From Faecalibacterium prausnitzii (lineage in GTDB: Bacteria > Bacillota > Clostridia > Oscillospirales > Ruminococcaceae): a stretch of 64,000 nt of DNA. Positions 16,257-23,436 of this stretch are shown one piece after another. The DNA lies in NCBI RefSeq assembly GCF_019967995.1, contig NZ_CP065377.1, forward strand, positions 1,178,001 to 1,242,000, in the 5' to 3' direction. The position numbers and the translations under genes were made by a program. How positions within the stretch are numbered: the first letter of the stretch is position 1; each line of letters starts with the position of its first letter. Under the pieces are notes generated by a model. The model saw only the letters and a list, made by a program, of their open reading frames with translations. It was not told the DNA's origin and searched no databases.

Positions 16257-16775
16257 TTATAGTTTGAAATACCCCGCCGGTTCATCGTCCTGGCTGCGGT
16301 GCTCCATCAAAAAGGTATCGAGCCAGCGGCCATGGCAGTCCCGCGCAATGCGCTCGCGGCGGCCCACCAGGCGGAACCCGCATTTCAGGTGCAGACCTTT
16401 GGACGCTGCGTTGTCCTGCAAGACGGTGGATTGCAGCGTCCAGTAACCGGCCGCTTCGGCCTGCTGGCAAAGGGTGGTGAGCAGGTGATACCCCAGCCCC
16501 CGGCCCCGGAACCGTTCGCCGATGTAGATGCTGACCTCGGCCACGCCACGGTAGCACCAGCGGGGGTCGACCCGGTGCAGGGCCGTCCAGCCTGCCAGGA
16601 CGCCATCGTCCTCCACCACAAGGCGGCATTCTTTGATGTGGGAGGCATCCCACGCGGGATAGGGCGGGCAGTCGGTCTGGAAGGTGGCGTGCTCGGTGGC
16701 GATGCCTTCCAGATAGATCTTGGATACTGCCGGCCAATCTTCCGGCGTCATGGGCCGGACTGTGATCTCATTCAT
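16257..16775 (-). CDS. GNAT N-acetyltransferase (phosphinothricin acetyltransferase-like)
   Basis: A 172-aa acetyl-CoA-dependent N-acetyltransferase. It starts NEITVRPMTPEDWPAVSKIY, shows the PAT-like AGWTALHRVDPRWCYRGVAEVSIYI, the acetyl-CoA loop RFRGRGLGYHLL, and LQSTVLQDNAASKGLHLKCGFR. This order matches phosphinothricin/methionine-sulfoximine acetyltransferases; the natural substrate is unknown. A much longer frame runs upstream antisense to the esterase gene and is spurious; ATG 16775 with AGAGGAA is the right start. A good promoter lies 60-90 nt upstream. Confidence 0.88.
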   Translation of the reverse strand: MNEITVRPMTPEDWPAVSKIYLEGIATEHATFQTDCPPYPAWDASHIKECRLVVEDDGVLAGWTALHRVDPRWCYRGVAEVSIYIGERFRGRGLGYHLLTTLCQQAEAAGYWTLQSTVLQDNAASKGLHLKCGFRLVGRRERIARDCHGRWLDTFLMEHRSQDDEPAGYFKL

Positions 16776-16836
16776 ACGTTCCTCTGAACGGAGCCGCAAT
16801 GCTCCGCGATTCCTCAAAAATTCTTCCGATTCTTTC

Positions 16837-16865
16837 AGTATAGCAGACTTTCCGGCAAAGTACAA
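16837..16865 (-). promoter_or_regulatory. Promoter of the GNAT gene
   Basis: On the minus strand TTGTAC and TATACT, 17-nt spacing. Confidence 0.75.
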
Positions 16866-17087
16866 TGTTTTTAGCCGGAAACTGCACACCTGCCCGGCAG
16901 TTGGCCGCCGGGTGCGGTGGCTTTGGGCAGGAGGTGGTCTTTTTTTATCCGAGATACCTTTTCGAAAACGGTCGGTTGTGCTACAATAGAAGAAAATTCT
17001 GGCTGCTTTCGCTCGTGCAGAGCGTGATGACAGCCCGGTTGGAGGAGACGTGCGCTCCGGGCCGGGGCAGCGTAAAGGAGAGTGCCG

Positions 17088-18188
17088 ATGAAAAACATCC
17101 TGAGACGGCTGGCCGTGCTGTTCTGCCTGATGCTGGCACTGGCCCTGCCCGCCTTTGCCGAAGGGGAAAAGGGCGAAGCCAACATCACCTCGCAGACCAC
17201 GATGAAGGAACTGCGCGAAAACCCCAGCATCAAGGGGTCGGGCATTTACACCTATGTATATGTCTGGGAGCGGGATTGTGGACTGCTGAAAAGCAGCAAA
17301 GACAACGATACGATGCTGGATGTGATCGGAAAAGAATCCATCAACAGCTGTGTGGCTGGGATGAACTTTCTGATCGACACGTATAATACAGGAACACAAA
17401 TTACGTACAAACTCTATATGCCGGAAGAAATTGCAGAGGACAAGACGCGCGACCATGCGGAACTCTATTATTTCCCGGCAGATAAGCCCAATGCAAAATA
17501 TGCGGTCGTGCTTTCGGGCAACGCTCTGTTTTACAGCGGCGAGATGCGGGGCGGTGTTTCCACTGCATGGGAACTGCATCAAAAAGGATATGCGGTATTT
17601 GCACTTCGGTATCGGATCGGAAGTGAAGCAAAGGACAACGCACCGATTCAGGACCTTGGCCGTGCGATTCAACTGATTACAGCCAACGCAGAAAAATTCG
17701 GGGTCCAGACGGAAGATTATGCGCTGCTGGGATATTCTTCCGGTGGTCAGATTGCGGGCGTATTCTGCGGGCAAGAAGTGGGATATCCTCGTTACAATGT
17801 GCCTCGGCCCGGCGTACTGCTGTTGGCGTATCCGATCAATAATTTCTATGAAGCAAAACCGATTTACCGTTGGCTGATCGATACGTATTCGGAAGATCTG
17901 CGTTACTACGATTATAATATTTCCGGCTGTGTGACACCGGATTTTCCGCCAACATATTTCTGGTATGGGTTGAATGACATTTTGTTGATGGCCTTCAATT
18001 ATTATGAGCAGGGCCCGGCACTTCAAAAAGCACTGGCGAGAAATGGTGTTCCGTACCACGAAAGTGTGTACAAACGTGCGTTCCACGGTATTGGCATAGC
18101 AGAGGGAACGGATGCAGAAGGCTGGCTCAACGATGTCGCCGCCTTCTGGGAAGAGCAGACCGCGCAGGCGCAGCAGCCTGCCGCATAA
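17088..18188 (+). CDS. Secreted alpha/beta-hydrolase (esterase-like)
   Basis: A 366-aa protein with a signal peptide (NILRRLAVLFCLMLALALPAFA). The nucleophile elbow GYSSGG sits near residue 220, the upstream strand and oxyanion region (AVVLSGNALFYSGE) near 140, and a candidate His in KRAFHGIGIAEG near the C-terminus. It resembles BD-FAE/acetyl-esterase-type hydrolases that act on acylated carbohydrates outside the cell. ATG 17088 follows AAAGGAG. Codon use in the middle (17240-18080) is more AT-rich than in its neighbours. The transglutaminase-like gene begins 25 nt later, so the two are probably cotranscribed. Confidence 0.8.
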   Translation: MKNILRRLAVLFCLMLALALPAFAEGEKGEANITSQTTMKELRENPSIKGSGIYTYVYVWERDCGLLKSSKDNDTMLDVIGKESINSCVAGMNFLIDTYNTGTQITYKLYMPEEIAEDKTRDHAELYYFPADKPNAKYAVVLSGNALFYSGEMRGGVSTAWELHQKGYAVFALRYRIGSEAKDNAPIQDLGRAIQLITANAEKFGVQTEDYALLGYSSGGQIAGVFCGQEVGYPRYNVPRPGVLLLAYPINNFYEAKPIYRWLIDTYSEDLRYYDYNISGCVTPDFPPTYFWYGLNDILLMAFNYYEQGPALQKALARNGVPYHESVYKRAFHGIGIAEGTDAEGWLNDVAAFWEEQTAQAQQPAA

Positions 18189-18213
18189 GGATCAAGAAAG
18201 GAAGCGTTGTAGG

Positions 18214-19695
18214 ATGAAGAACTGGAACGAGACGTTCCGCAGCCTGAATGTGGGCCTGCCGGACGATGTGGAGCGGCTGAAAGCCGCCGGGTATTATCAG
18301 GAGGCCATCGAGCGGATCGACGCCTATCTGGCCGAGGACTGGACGGTGACTCAGAACAGCCCCCGCAGCCAGGGCGCGGAACCGGTGGGAGAGGAGCTGC
18401 CCCAGAACCCCACGCCCCACGGTGTGGAGGCCCTGCGGGACGCGATGCTGGCCCAGCGGGAGATGATGCGCCGCATCCCGGCAGAATACTGCTACACCGA
18501 GGACGAAGCCGTGGCCCGGATGCAGGGAATGGTGCGGGACTTCACGCGTGAGGAGTTCCGGCTTCTCGTGAAGGAGGGCCGGGTGGACTGGCGGTTCGTG
18601 GAAGGGGAGAAGCACTACCTCGACCGCTTTGCCGAAACGCTGCTGGCGACCCGTGCCGACCTCGCCGCCCGCCAGATCGACCCGCCTGCCCCCGGCACTT
18701 CGGCGCGGGAGTTCCGCAACCGCCAGCATGAGCAGATGGAGCGGGACGGCCAGGCAAGCGCCCGTATCACCCTGAAGACCAGCGTTGGCATGTCGGACGA
18801 AGCCTTTGCCGCTGCACTGGCCGAGGCGAAGGCGGAGGGGCGGAACAGTGTGCATGTCCGCGCCTGGCTGCCCATCCCGGCCGCCTGCCTTTCCCAGAGC
18901 GAGATCGAGCTGCTGGACTGCACCGAGCCGCCTGCCCGCATCGCGGACGAGAACGCGCCCCAGCGGACGGTCTTCTGGGAGACAGACCTCACCGAGAACC
19001 GCCGCTTCGGGGTGGAGTACCGCTACCGGACCACGGCCGTCTACACAAATCCGATGGACATCCGGCCGGATGCACAGCAGCCGACCTTTGACACCGGCGA
19101 GGAAGCGCCGCACATCGTCTTCACGCCCTATCTGCGGGCGCTGGCCCACCAGCTGACCGACGGCATCACCGACCCGGCGGAAAAGGCAAAACGCATCTAC
19201 GATTACGTCACCTTGAACGTGCGCTACCACTATCAGCCCGCCTACTTTGTGCAGGAGTGCCTGCCCGACCAGTGCGCCCGGAACCGCCGGGGCGACTGCG
19301 GCATCATGGCGCTGACCTTCATCACCCTCTGCCGTCTGGTGGGCATCCCGGCCCAGTGGCAGAGCGGCCTGTCCGTCTCGCTCACAGGTGTGGGCTGCCA
19401 CGACTGGGCGATGTTCTACATCGCGCCCAAGGGCTGGATGTATGCGGACTGCTCGTTCGGCGCGTCGATGGCGCGGCAGGGCGATGAGAGGATGCGCCGC
19501 CACTACTTTGGCAGTCTGGACACCGGGCGGATGGTGGCGAACCGCGCCTTTGAGGCCCCCTTCGACCCACCCATGACCGGCTTCCGCTCCGACCCCTACG
19601 ACAACCAGTCCGGCGAATGCGAGGTGGACGGCGTGGGCCTGTATGGCGATGCCCTTGACACCCGCAAGGAACTTGTGAACTACGAATTACTGTAA
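18214..19695 (+). CDS. Transglutaminase-like domain protein
   Basis: A 493-aa protein with no signal peptide, hence cytoplasmic. The C-terminal half carries a transglutaminase-like cysteine protease fold: catalytic Cys in RRGDCGIMALTFITLCR (about 370), His in GVGCHDWAMFY (about 402) and Asp in MYADCSFG. The N-terminal half (1-170) is helical and charged. Related cytoplasmic proteins of gut Firmicutes are uncharacterised; amide hydrolysis of a peptide is the likely chemistry. ATG 18214 is preceded by AGAAAGGAAG. Confidence 0.78.
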   Translation: MKNWNETFRSLNVGLPDDVERLKAAGYYQEAIERIDAYLAEDWTVTQNSPRSQGAEPVGEELPQNPTPHGVEALRDAMLAQREMMRRIPAEYCYTEDEAVARMQGMVRDFTREEFRLLVKEGRVDWRFVEGEKHYLDRFAETLLATRADLAARQIDPPAPGTSAREFRNRQHEQMERDGQASARITLKTSVGMSDEAFAAALAEAKAEGRNSVHVRAWLPIPAACLSQSEIELLDCTEPPARIADENAPQRTVFWETDLTENRRFGVEYRYRTTAVYTNPMDIRPDAQQPTFDTGEEAPHIVFTPYLRALAHQLTDGITDPAEKAKRIYDYVTLNVRYHYQPAYFVQECLPDQCARNRRGDCGIMALTFITLCRLVGIPAQWQSGLSVSLTGVGCHDWAMFYIAPKGWMYADCSFGASMARQGDERMRRHYFGSLDTGRMVANRAFEAPFDPPMTGFRSDPYDNQSGECEVDGVGLYGDALDTRKELVNYELL

Positions 19696-19754
19696 AAAAC
19701 ACCGGGCCCTGCCTTCTGCGGGACCCGGATTTTGATGATAGGAGAAAACCATCC

Positions 19755-21110
19755 ATGGAATATCTGGCAGGACTTTACACCCTTCTGCTGGTCGCCATCT
19801 GCCTGGAACTGGCCGTGGTGCTCTGGCGCACCGGCAAAAAGCAGGGCAGCGTACCGGATCACGACGAGCTCAAGCGCTGGATGCAGCAGCAGCTGGATGC
19901 GCAGGCTAAGGAGTTTGCGGCCAGGCAGTCGGCCCTCGCCGAGCAGAATCACACCGCCCTGCGCAGCGTCAGTGAGACGCTGCAGACTGCGGTGCAGAAC
20001 ATGAGCACGACGCTGGCACAGGGGCAGGACAGCCAGCAGCAGCTTCTGGAACGCCGTCTGCGTTCGCTGGAAGCATCCAACACCCAGAAGCTGGAAGAGC
20101 TGCGCCGGAGCATAGCCGAGAGCATGACCGCCCTGCAGGCCGAGAACAACCGCAAACTGGATGAGATCCGCCACACCGTCGATGAACAGTTGCAGGATAC
20201 CCTGCAAAAGCGGGTGAGCGAGAGCTTCAAGGCCGTCAACGAGCAGCTGGAACAGGTGTATAAGGGGCTGGGCGAGATGCAGAATCTTGCCGCCGACGTC
20301 GGCGGGCTGAAGCAGGTGCTCTCCGGCGTCAAGACTCGCGGCATCCTCGGCGAGATCCAGCTGGGGGCCATTCTGGAAGAGATCCTTGCCCCGGAACAGT
20401 ACGAGACCAACGTGGCCACCATCCCCGGCAGCAGCCAGCGGGTGGAATATGCCGTCAAGATGCCGGGCGTGGACGGCAGCACGGTCTGGCTGCCCATCGA
20501 CTCGAAATTCCCCGGCGACACCTACGCCCATTTGCAGGATGCACAGGCTTCCGGCGATGCGCAGGCGGTGGAGAATGCCCGCCACGCGCTGGAGCTTGTG
20601 CTGCGCAGCGAGGCAAAGGACATCCGCGAAAAGTACGTGGAACCGCCCTATACGACGACGTTCGGCATCCTGTTCCTGCCGTTTGAGGGCCTGTATGCCG
20701 AGGTGGTCAATGCTGGATTGCTGGAAGTGCTGCAGCGGGACTATCAGGTGAATGTGGCCGGCCCAAGCACTATGGCGGCCCTGCTGAACAGTTTGCAGAT
20801 GGGCTTCAAGACGCTGGCGATCCAGAAGCGGTCGGGTGAGGTCTGGCAGCTGCTCGGTGCCGTGAAGACCGAGTTCGACAAGTTCGGGCAGGGGCTCTCC
20901 AAAATGCAGCAGCGCCTCCGCCAGACCGACGAAGAGCTTGACAACCTCATCGGGGTGCGCAGCCGCGCCATCAGCCGGAAACTGCGCAGCGTCCAGAGCC
21001 TCGATGAGGCCGCAGCGGCCACCCTGCTGGAGCTGGACGCTCCGCTCCGTCCGCTTTCCGGCGGGCAGCTCCCCCAGAGCGGGAGCCAGTGGCAGGACGG
21101 CGAACTCTGA
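19755..21110 (+). CDS. rmuC: DNA recombination protein RmuC homologue
   Basis: A 451-aa protein with an N-terminal membrane helix (EYLAGLYTLLLVAICLELAVVL), a long coiled coil (about 35-180, Gln/Glu/Arg-rich), then the RmuC domain: VGGLKQVLSGVKTRGILGE, the PD-(D/E)XK-like core VEYAVKMPG and LPIDSKFPGDTY, and TFGILFLPFEGLYAEV. RmuC-type proteins limit recombination between inverted repeats and may act as nucleases. RBS AGGAGA lies before the ATG. It is a single-gene unit after a hairpin at 19704-19730. Confidence 0.92.
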   Translation: MEYLAGLYTLLLVAICLELAVVLWRTGKKQGSVPDHDELKRWMQQQLDAQAKEFAARQSALAEQNHTALRSVSETLQTAVQNMSTTLAQGQDSQQQLLERRLRSLEASNTQKLEELRRSIAESMTALQAENNRKLDEIRHTVDEQLQDTLQKRVSESFKAVNEQLEQVYKGLGEMQNLAADVGGLKQVLSGVKTRGILGEIQLGAILEEILAPEQYETNVATIPGSSQRVEYAVKMPGVDGSTVWLPIDSKFPGDTYAHLQDAQASGDAQAVENARHALELVLRSEAKDIREKYVEPPYTTTFGILFLPFEGLYAEVVNAGLLEVLQRDYQVNVAGPSTMAALLNSLQMGFKTLAIQKRSGEVWQLLGAVKTEFDKFGQGLSKMQQRLRQTDEELDNLIGVRSRAISRKLRSVQSLDEAAAATLLELDAPLRPLSGGQLPQSGSQWQDGEL

Positions 21111-21356
21111 GCTGGGCGAAAAAGCAGAAGGTGACGGAGAGGGGAAAGCCTGAATTTAAGCGGTGAAAAATGAAACCATCCGATGGATTATAGCAGTTTG
21201 CGTTTTTAATGCACAAGCAACATCCGCAAACTGCATATCGCAAAGATGCCGTTTTGATTGGCACTATTTTTGAAAATTGCGATAATGCGAAAGGCGGTGT
21301 AATGACCGCCTTGATGGGCGGCGATGGACGGATGCGATAAGCCGCAGCCAAAAACA
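21111..21356. other. Intergenic stretch with decayed repeat
   Basis: It holds a fragment of the interspersed repeat (GGTGACGGAGAGGGGAAAGCC) and a small AAGGCGG/CCGCCTT hairpin. No gene is seen. Confidence 0.5.
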
Positions 21357-21403
21357 AAAGGCCGCTGTGCCGGAGAAGTGCTCTGCGGTACAGCGGCCTT
21401 TTG
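21357..21403. terminator. Bidirectional terminator
   Basis: AAAAGGCCGCTGT with ACAGCGGCCTTTT, a 13-bp perfect stem between convergent rmuC and the LuxR-type gene. Confidence 0.85.
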
Positions 21404-21407
21404 CAAT

Positions 21408-21908
21408 TTACTCGCACCCGTATAGACGAAAATATTGCTTGCTGGGTCGCTTTTCGTCCGGGGCGGAGTCCGGGGCGCTGCCGCTGCCGGAGTTCAGGAT
21501 CGCCACGAACTGCTGCAGCTGCTTGAGGGAGCTGACACCCAGTTTGTCGTAGATGTTCTTGTTGTGGAAGCGCAGGGTGCTGTCCTTGATGTCCAGCTGC
21601 TCCACGATCTCCCTGGAGCGCAGCCCGGCGGCGTAGCCGTCAAAGATGCGGCGTTCGGTCTTGGTCAGGGTGGGGATGCCCGCCACGAAGGTCTGGAAGG
21701 CATCGGGCACCGACTCGTTGCGGCACACGTCTGCCAGCCGGGAAAGCTCGGTCTGCATCTGCTGGCGCTCTATCTGCAGCTCGTCCATCCGCCGCCGGGA
21801 CTCCCGCCGGTCTTCCTCAAGCTGCCGGAACGCAGGCGAAAGGATGTGCCGGTGGAAGTAGATGCAGCAGAATACTACAAAAGACGAGCATTTCGACAAC
21901 GCCCGCAT
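21408..21908 (-). CDS. LuxR-type HTH protein, probably N-terminally truncated
   Basis: The 166-aa frame ends in a good LuxR C-terminal DNA-binding domain (about 78-140): LTKTERRIFDGYAAGLRSREIVEQLDIKDSTLRFHNKNIY, split here by no gap, then DKLGVSSLKQLQQFV. Residues 30-75 form a charged coiled coil. The first 25 residues lie over an unrelated gene remnant read on the other strand (21883-21954), and no input domain is present. Related proteins normally carry a sensor or membrane domain before this coiled coil, so this looks like the 3' part of a gene cut by rearrangement. The true start is unknown. Confidence 0.6.
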   Translation of the reverse strand: MRALSKCSSFVVFCCIYFHRHILSPAFRQLEEDRRESRRRMDELQIERQQMQTELSRLADVCRNESVPDAFQTFVAGIPTLTKTERRIFDGYAAGLRSREIVEQLDIKDSTLRFHNKNIYDKLGVSSLKQLQQFVAILNSGSGSAPDSAPDEKRPSKQYFRLYGCE

Positions 21909-21954
21909 GGAGCATATTTACCCCAACGCCAAAAAAGTGACCAAGGCAGAATAA
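21883..21954 (+). pseudogene. Orphan C-terminal coding remnant
   Basis: The frame on the plus strand reads EHFDNARMEHIYPNAKKV then TKAE and a stop. It has no start codon and joins the truncated LuxR gene directly. It looks like the last 24 codons of an unknown protein left by a deletion; I cannot name the parent. Confidence 0.4.
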
Positions 21955-21969
21955 ATCCCATATTTACCC

Positions 21970-21998
21970 TTGCGCTTTTGCTGGAAAACAGGTATAAT
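21970..21998 (+). promoter_or_regulatory. Promoter of the riboswitch-antiporter transcript
   Basis: TTGCGC and TATAAT with 17-nt spacing. The aptamer begins 9 nt after the -10 box. Confidence 0.75.
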
Positions 21999-22006
21999 AT
22001 TCTCTG

Positions 22007-22116
22007 GATAAAAGGGAGTAAGGGGCGTACTTTAGTTGAAAAACGGGTGCGCTGTGCTGCAGCGACACCCCCGGCAGAAATGCCCGATGCAGTACCGGAT
22101 GCTTGAGACTTTTATC
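22007..22116 (+). ncRNA. Probable yybP-ykoY (Mn2+) riboswitch
   Basis: A perfect 8-bp closing stem (GATAAAAG with CTTTTATC) brackets a leader with the family landmarks AAAGGGAGTA at the 5' side and GCTTGAGACTTT at the 3' side, enclosing GC-rich hairpins (CGGGTGCG.., CCCCCGGCAGAAATGCCCG). The downstream gene is a cation/Ca2+ exchanger, a known target class of this manganese-sensing family. The 3' closing strand is also the 5' arm of a terminator, so closing the aptamer should prevent termination, giving an ON switch. Confidence 0.75.
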
Positions 22117-22158
22117 ACATTTTCCCGTTTTGGGCTGGATGTGATAAAGGTCTTTTTT
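22107..22158 (+). terminator. Riboswitch-controlled terminator
   Basis: GACTTTTATCACAT pairs with ATGTGATAAAGGTC (one G-T pair) and is followed by TTTTTTT. Its 5' arm overlaps the aptamer's closing stem, so the two structures exclude each other. Confidence 0.88.
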
Positions 22159-22195
22159 TGTGCCTCTGCCGCTATTATTAAAAAGGAGAGATATT

Positions 22196-23155
22196 ATGCT
22201 GATCCCTGTTCTGTTATTTATCGTGGGTCTGCTGTGCCTGATCAAGGGCGGCGACTGGTTTGTGGACGGTGCCACCGGCATCGCCCGCCGCTTCCATGTG
22301 CCGGAGCTGCTCATCGGTGCCACGGTGGTGTCCATCGGTACCACCCTGCCGGAGGTCATGGTGTCCACCACCTCTGCCCTCACCGGTCACGGCGAGATCG
22401 CCTACGGCAACGCCATCGGCTCGGTCATCTGCAACGCTGCACTGATCGCCGCCATCACCATTGCGGTGCGCCCGGGCAAGGTTGACCCCAAGAGCCTGCG
22501 CACCCCGGTGGCCTTCTTCTTTGTGGCTGCCGCTTTCTATGCCGGTGTGGCCTACACCACCGGATCCTTCACTCGCCCGGTGGGCCTGATCCTGCTGGCC
22601 ATGTTCGTGGCTTACATCGTGTGCAACGTGCTGGCTATGAAAAATGCCCCCGCCCCGGAAGAGGAAGAGCAGGCTGAGGAAGGCTCCTTTGCCAAGGAGT
22701 TGGGGCTGCTGGCCATCGGCGCAGTGCTCATTGCTGTGGGCGCTGACCTGCTGGTGGACAACGGCACCCTCATCGCACAGGCGCTGGGCGTGCCGGAGTC
22801 GGTCATTGCGCTGACCTTTGTGGCACTGGGCACCTCGCTACCGGAGCTGGTCACCGCCATCACCTCGCTGGCCAAGGGTCACGGCGCGCTGTCGCTGGGC
22901 AACGTCATCGGTGCAAACGTGTTCAATCTAGTGCTGGTCAGCGGCGTGTCTGTCACGCTGGCACCCTTCAGCATCCCGCAGAACTCCACCATCGCAGGCA
23001 TGAACGCCTCGCTGGTGATGGATATCCCGGTCATGTTTGCCGTGATGCTGCTGCTCACCCTGCCCGCTCTGATCAAGGGCAAGCTGAGCCGCCCGCAGGG
23101 CATTGCACTGCTGTGCATCTATGCCGCCTTCTGCGCCGTGCAGTTCAGCATCTGA
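22196..23155 (+). CDS. CaCA-family cation (Na+/Ca2+-type) antiporter
   Basis: A 319-aa membrane protein with about ten hydrophobic segments and the two inverted alpha repeats of the Ca2+/cation antiporter superfamily: GATVVSIGTTLPEVMVSTTS (about 36-55) and ALTFVALGTSLPELVTAITS (about 200-220), each followed by a GNAIGS or GNVIGAN motif. A short acidic loop (EEEEQAEEG, about 158) separates the halves. The YrbG subfamily fits. Given the upstream riboswitch, Mn2+ export is an attractive alternative or additional role. RBS AAAGGAGAG precedes ATG 22196. Confidence 0.9.
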   Translation: MLIPVLLFIVGLLCLIKGGDWFVDGATGIARRFHVPELLIGATVVSIGTTLPEVMVSTTSALTGHGEIAYGNAIGSVICNAALIAAITIAVRPGKVDPKSLRTPVAFFFVAAAFYAGVAYTTGSFTRPVGLILLAMFVAYIVCNVLAMKNAPAPEEEEQAEEGSFAKELGLLAIGAVLIAVGADLLVDNGTLIAQALGVPESVIALTFVALGTSLPELVTAITSLAKGHGALSLGNVIGANVFNLVLVSGVSVTLAPFSIPQNSTIAGMNASLVMDIPVMFAVMLLLTLPALIKGKLSRPQGIALLCIYAAFCAVQFSI

Positions 23156-23179
23156 TCTGTTGTAAACGTAAAATATTTA

Positions 23180-23216
23180 AGGCTGCTGCACAGGGCTTTG
23201 TGCAGCAGCCTTTTTA
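23180..23216 (+). terminator. Terminator after the antiporter
   Basis: AAGGCTGCTGCACA with TGTGCAGCAGCCTTTTT, a 12-bp stem followed by a T-run. Confidence 0.9.
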
Positions 23217-23239
23217 TGTGGGATGATTTTGAATGCGCT

Positions 23240-23375
23240 CCGCGACATCTTCCCCCGGAGCGGGTGGAAGTCTTTCCTCAAAGGGAGAGCCAAGAGCACT
23301 GCCGATTGGGAGAGCGGACACGGGAGCGCCTGAGAGGGCGAGGCAAAACCCTGACGGCTTTGCCTGAGAGGGTAA
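23240..23375. repeat. REP-like interspersed repeat, degenerate copy
   Basis: It contains CTCAAAGGGAGAGCC, TTGGGAGAGCGG, CCTGAGAGGGCGAGGC and GACGGCTTTGCCTGAGAGGG, components shared with the tandem array at 12015. It lies between convergent genes. Confidence 0.6.
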
Positions 23376-23436
23376 AAAAGTGGGTCAGAAGCGCCCACAG
23401 GCGTTTCTGACCCACAAATAGAACGATATTTTTGTT

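Noticed and set aside
16776..18086. Long N-terminal extension of the GNAT gene
   Set aside because: It lies antisense to the secreted esterase; the family start, RBS and promoter all support ATG 16775.
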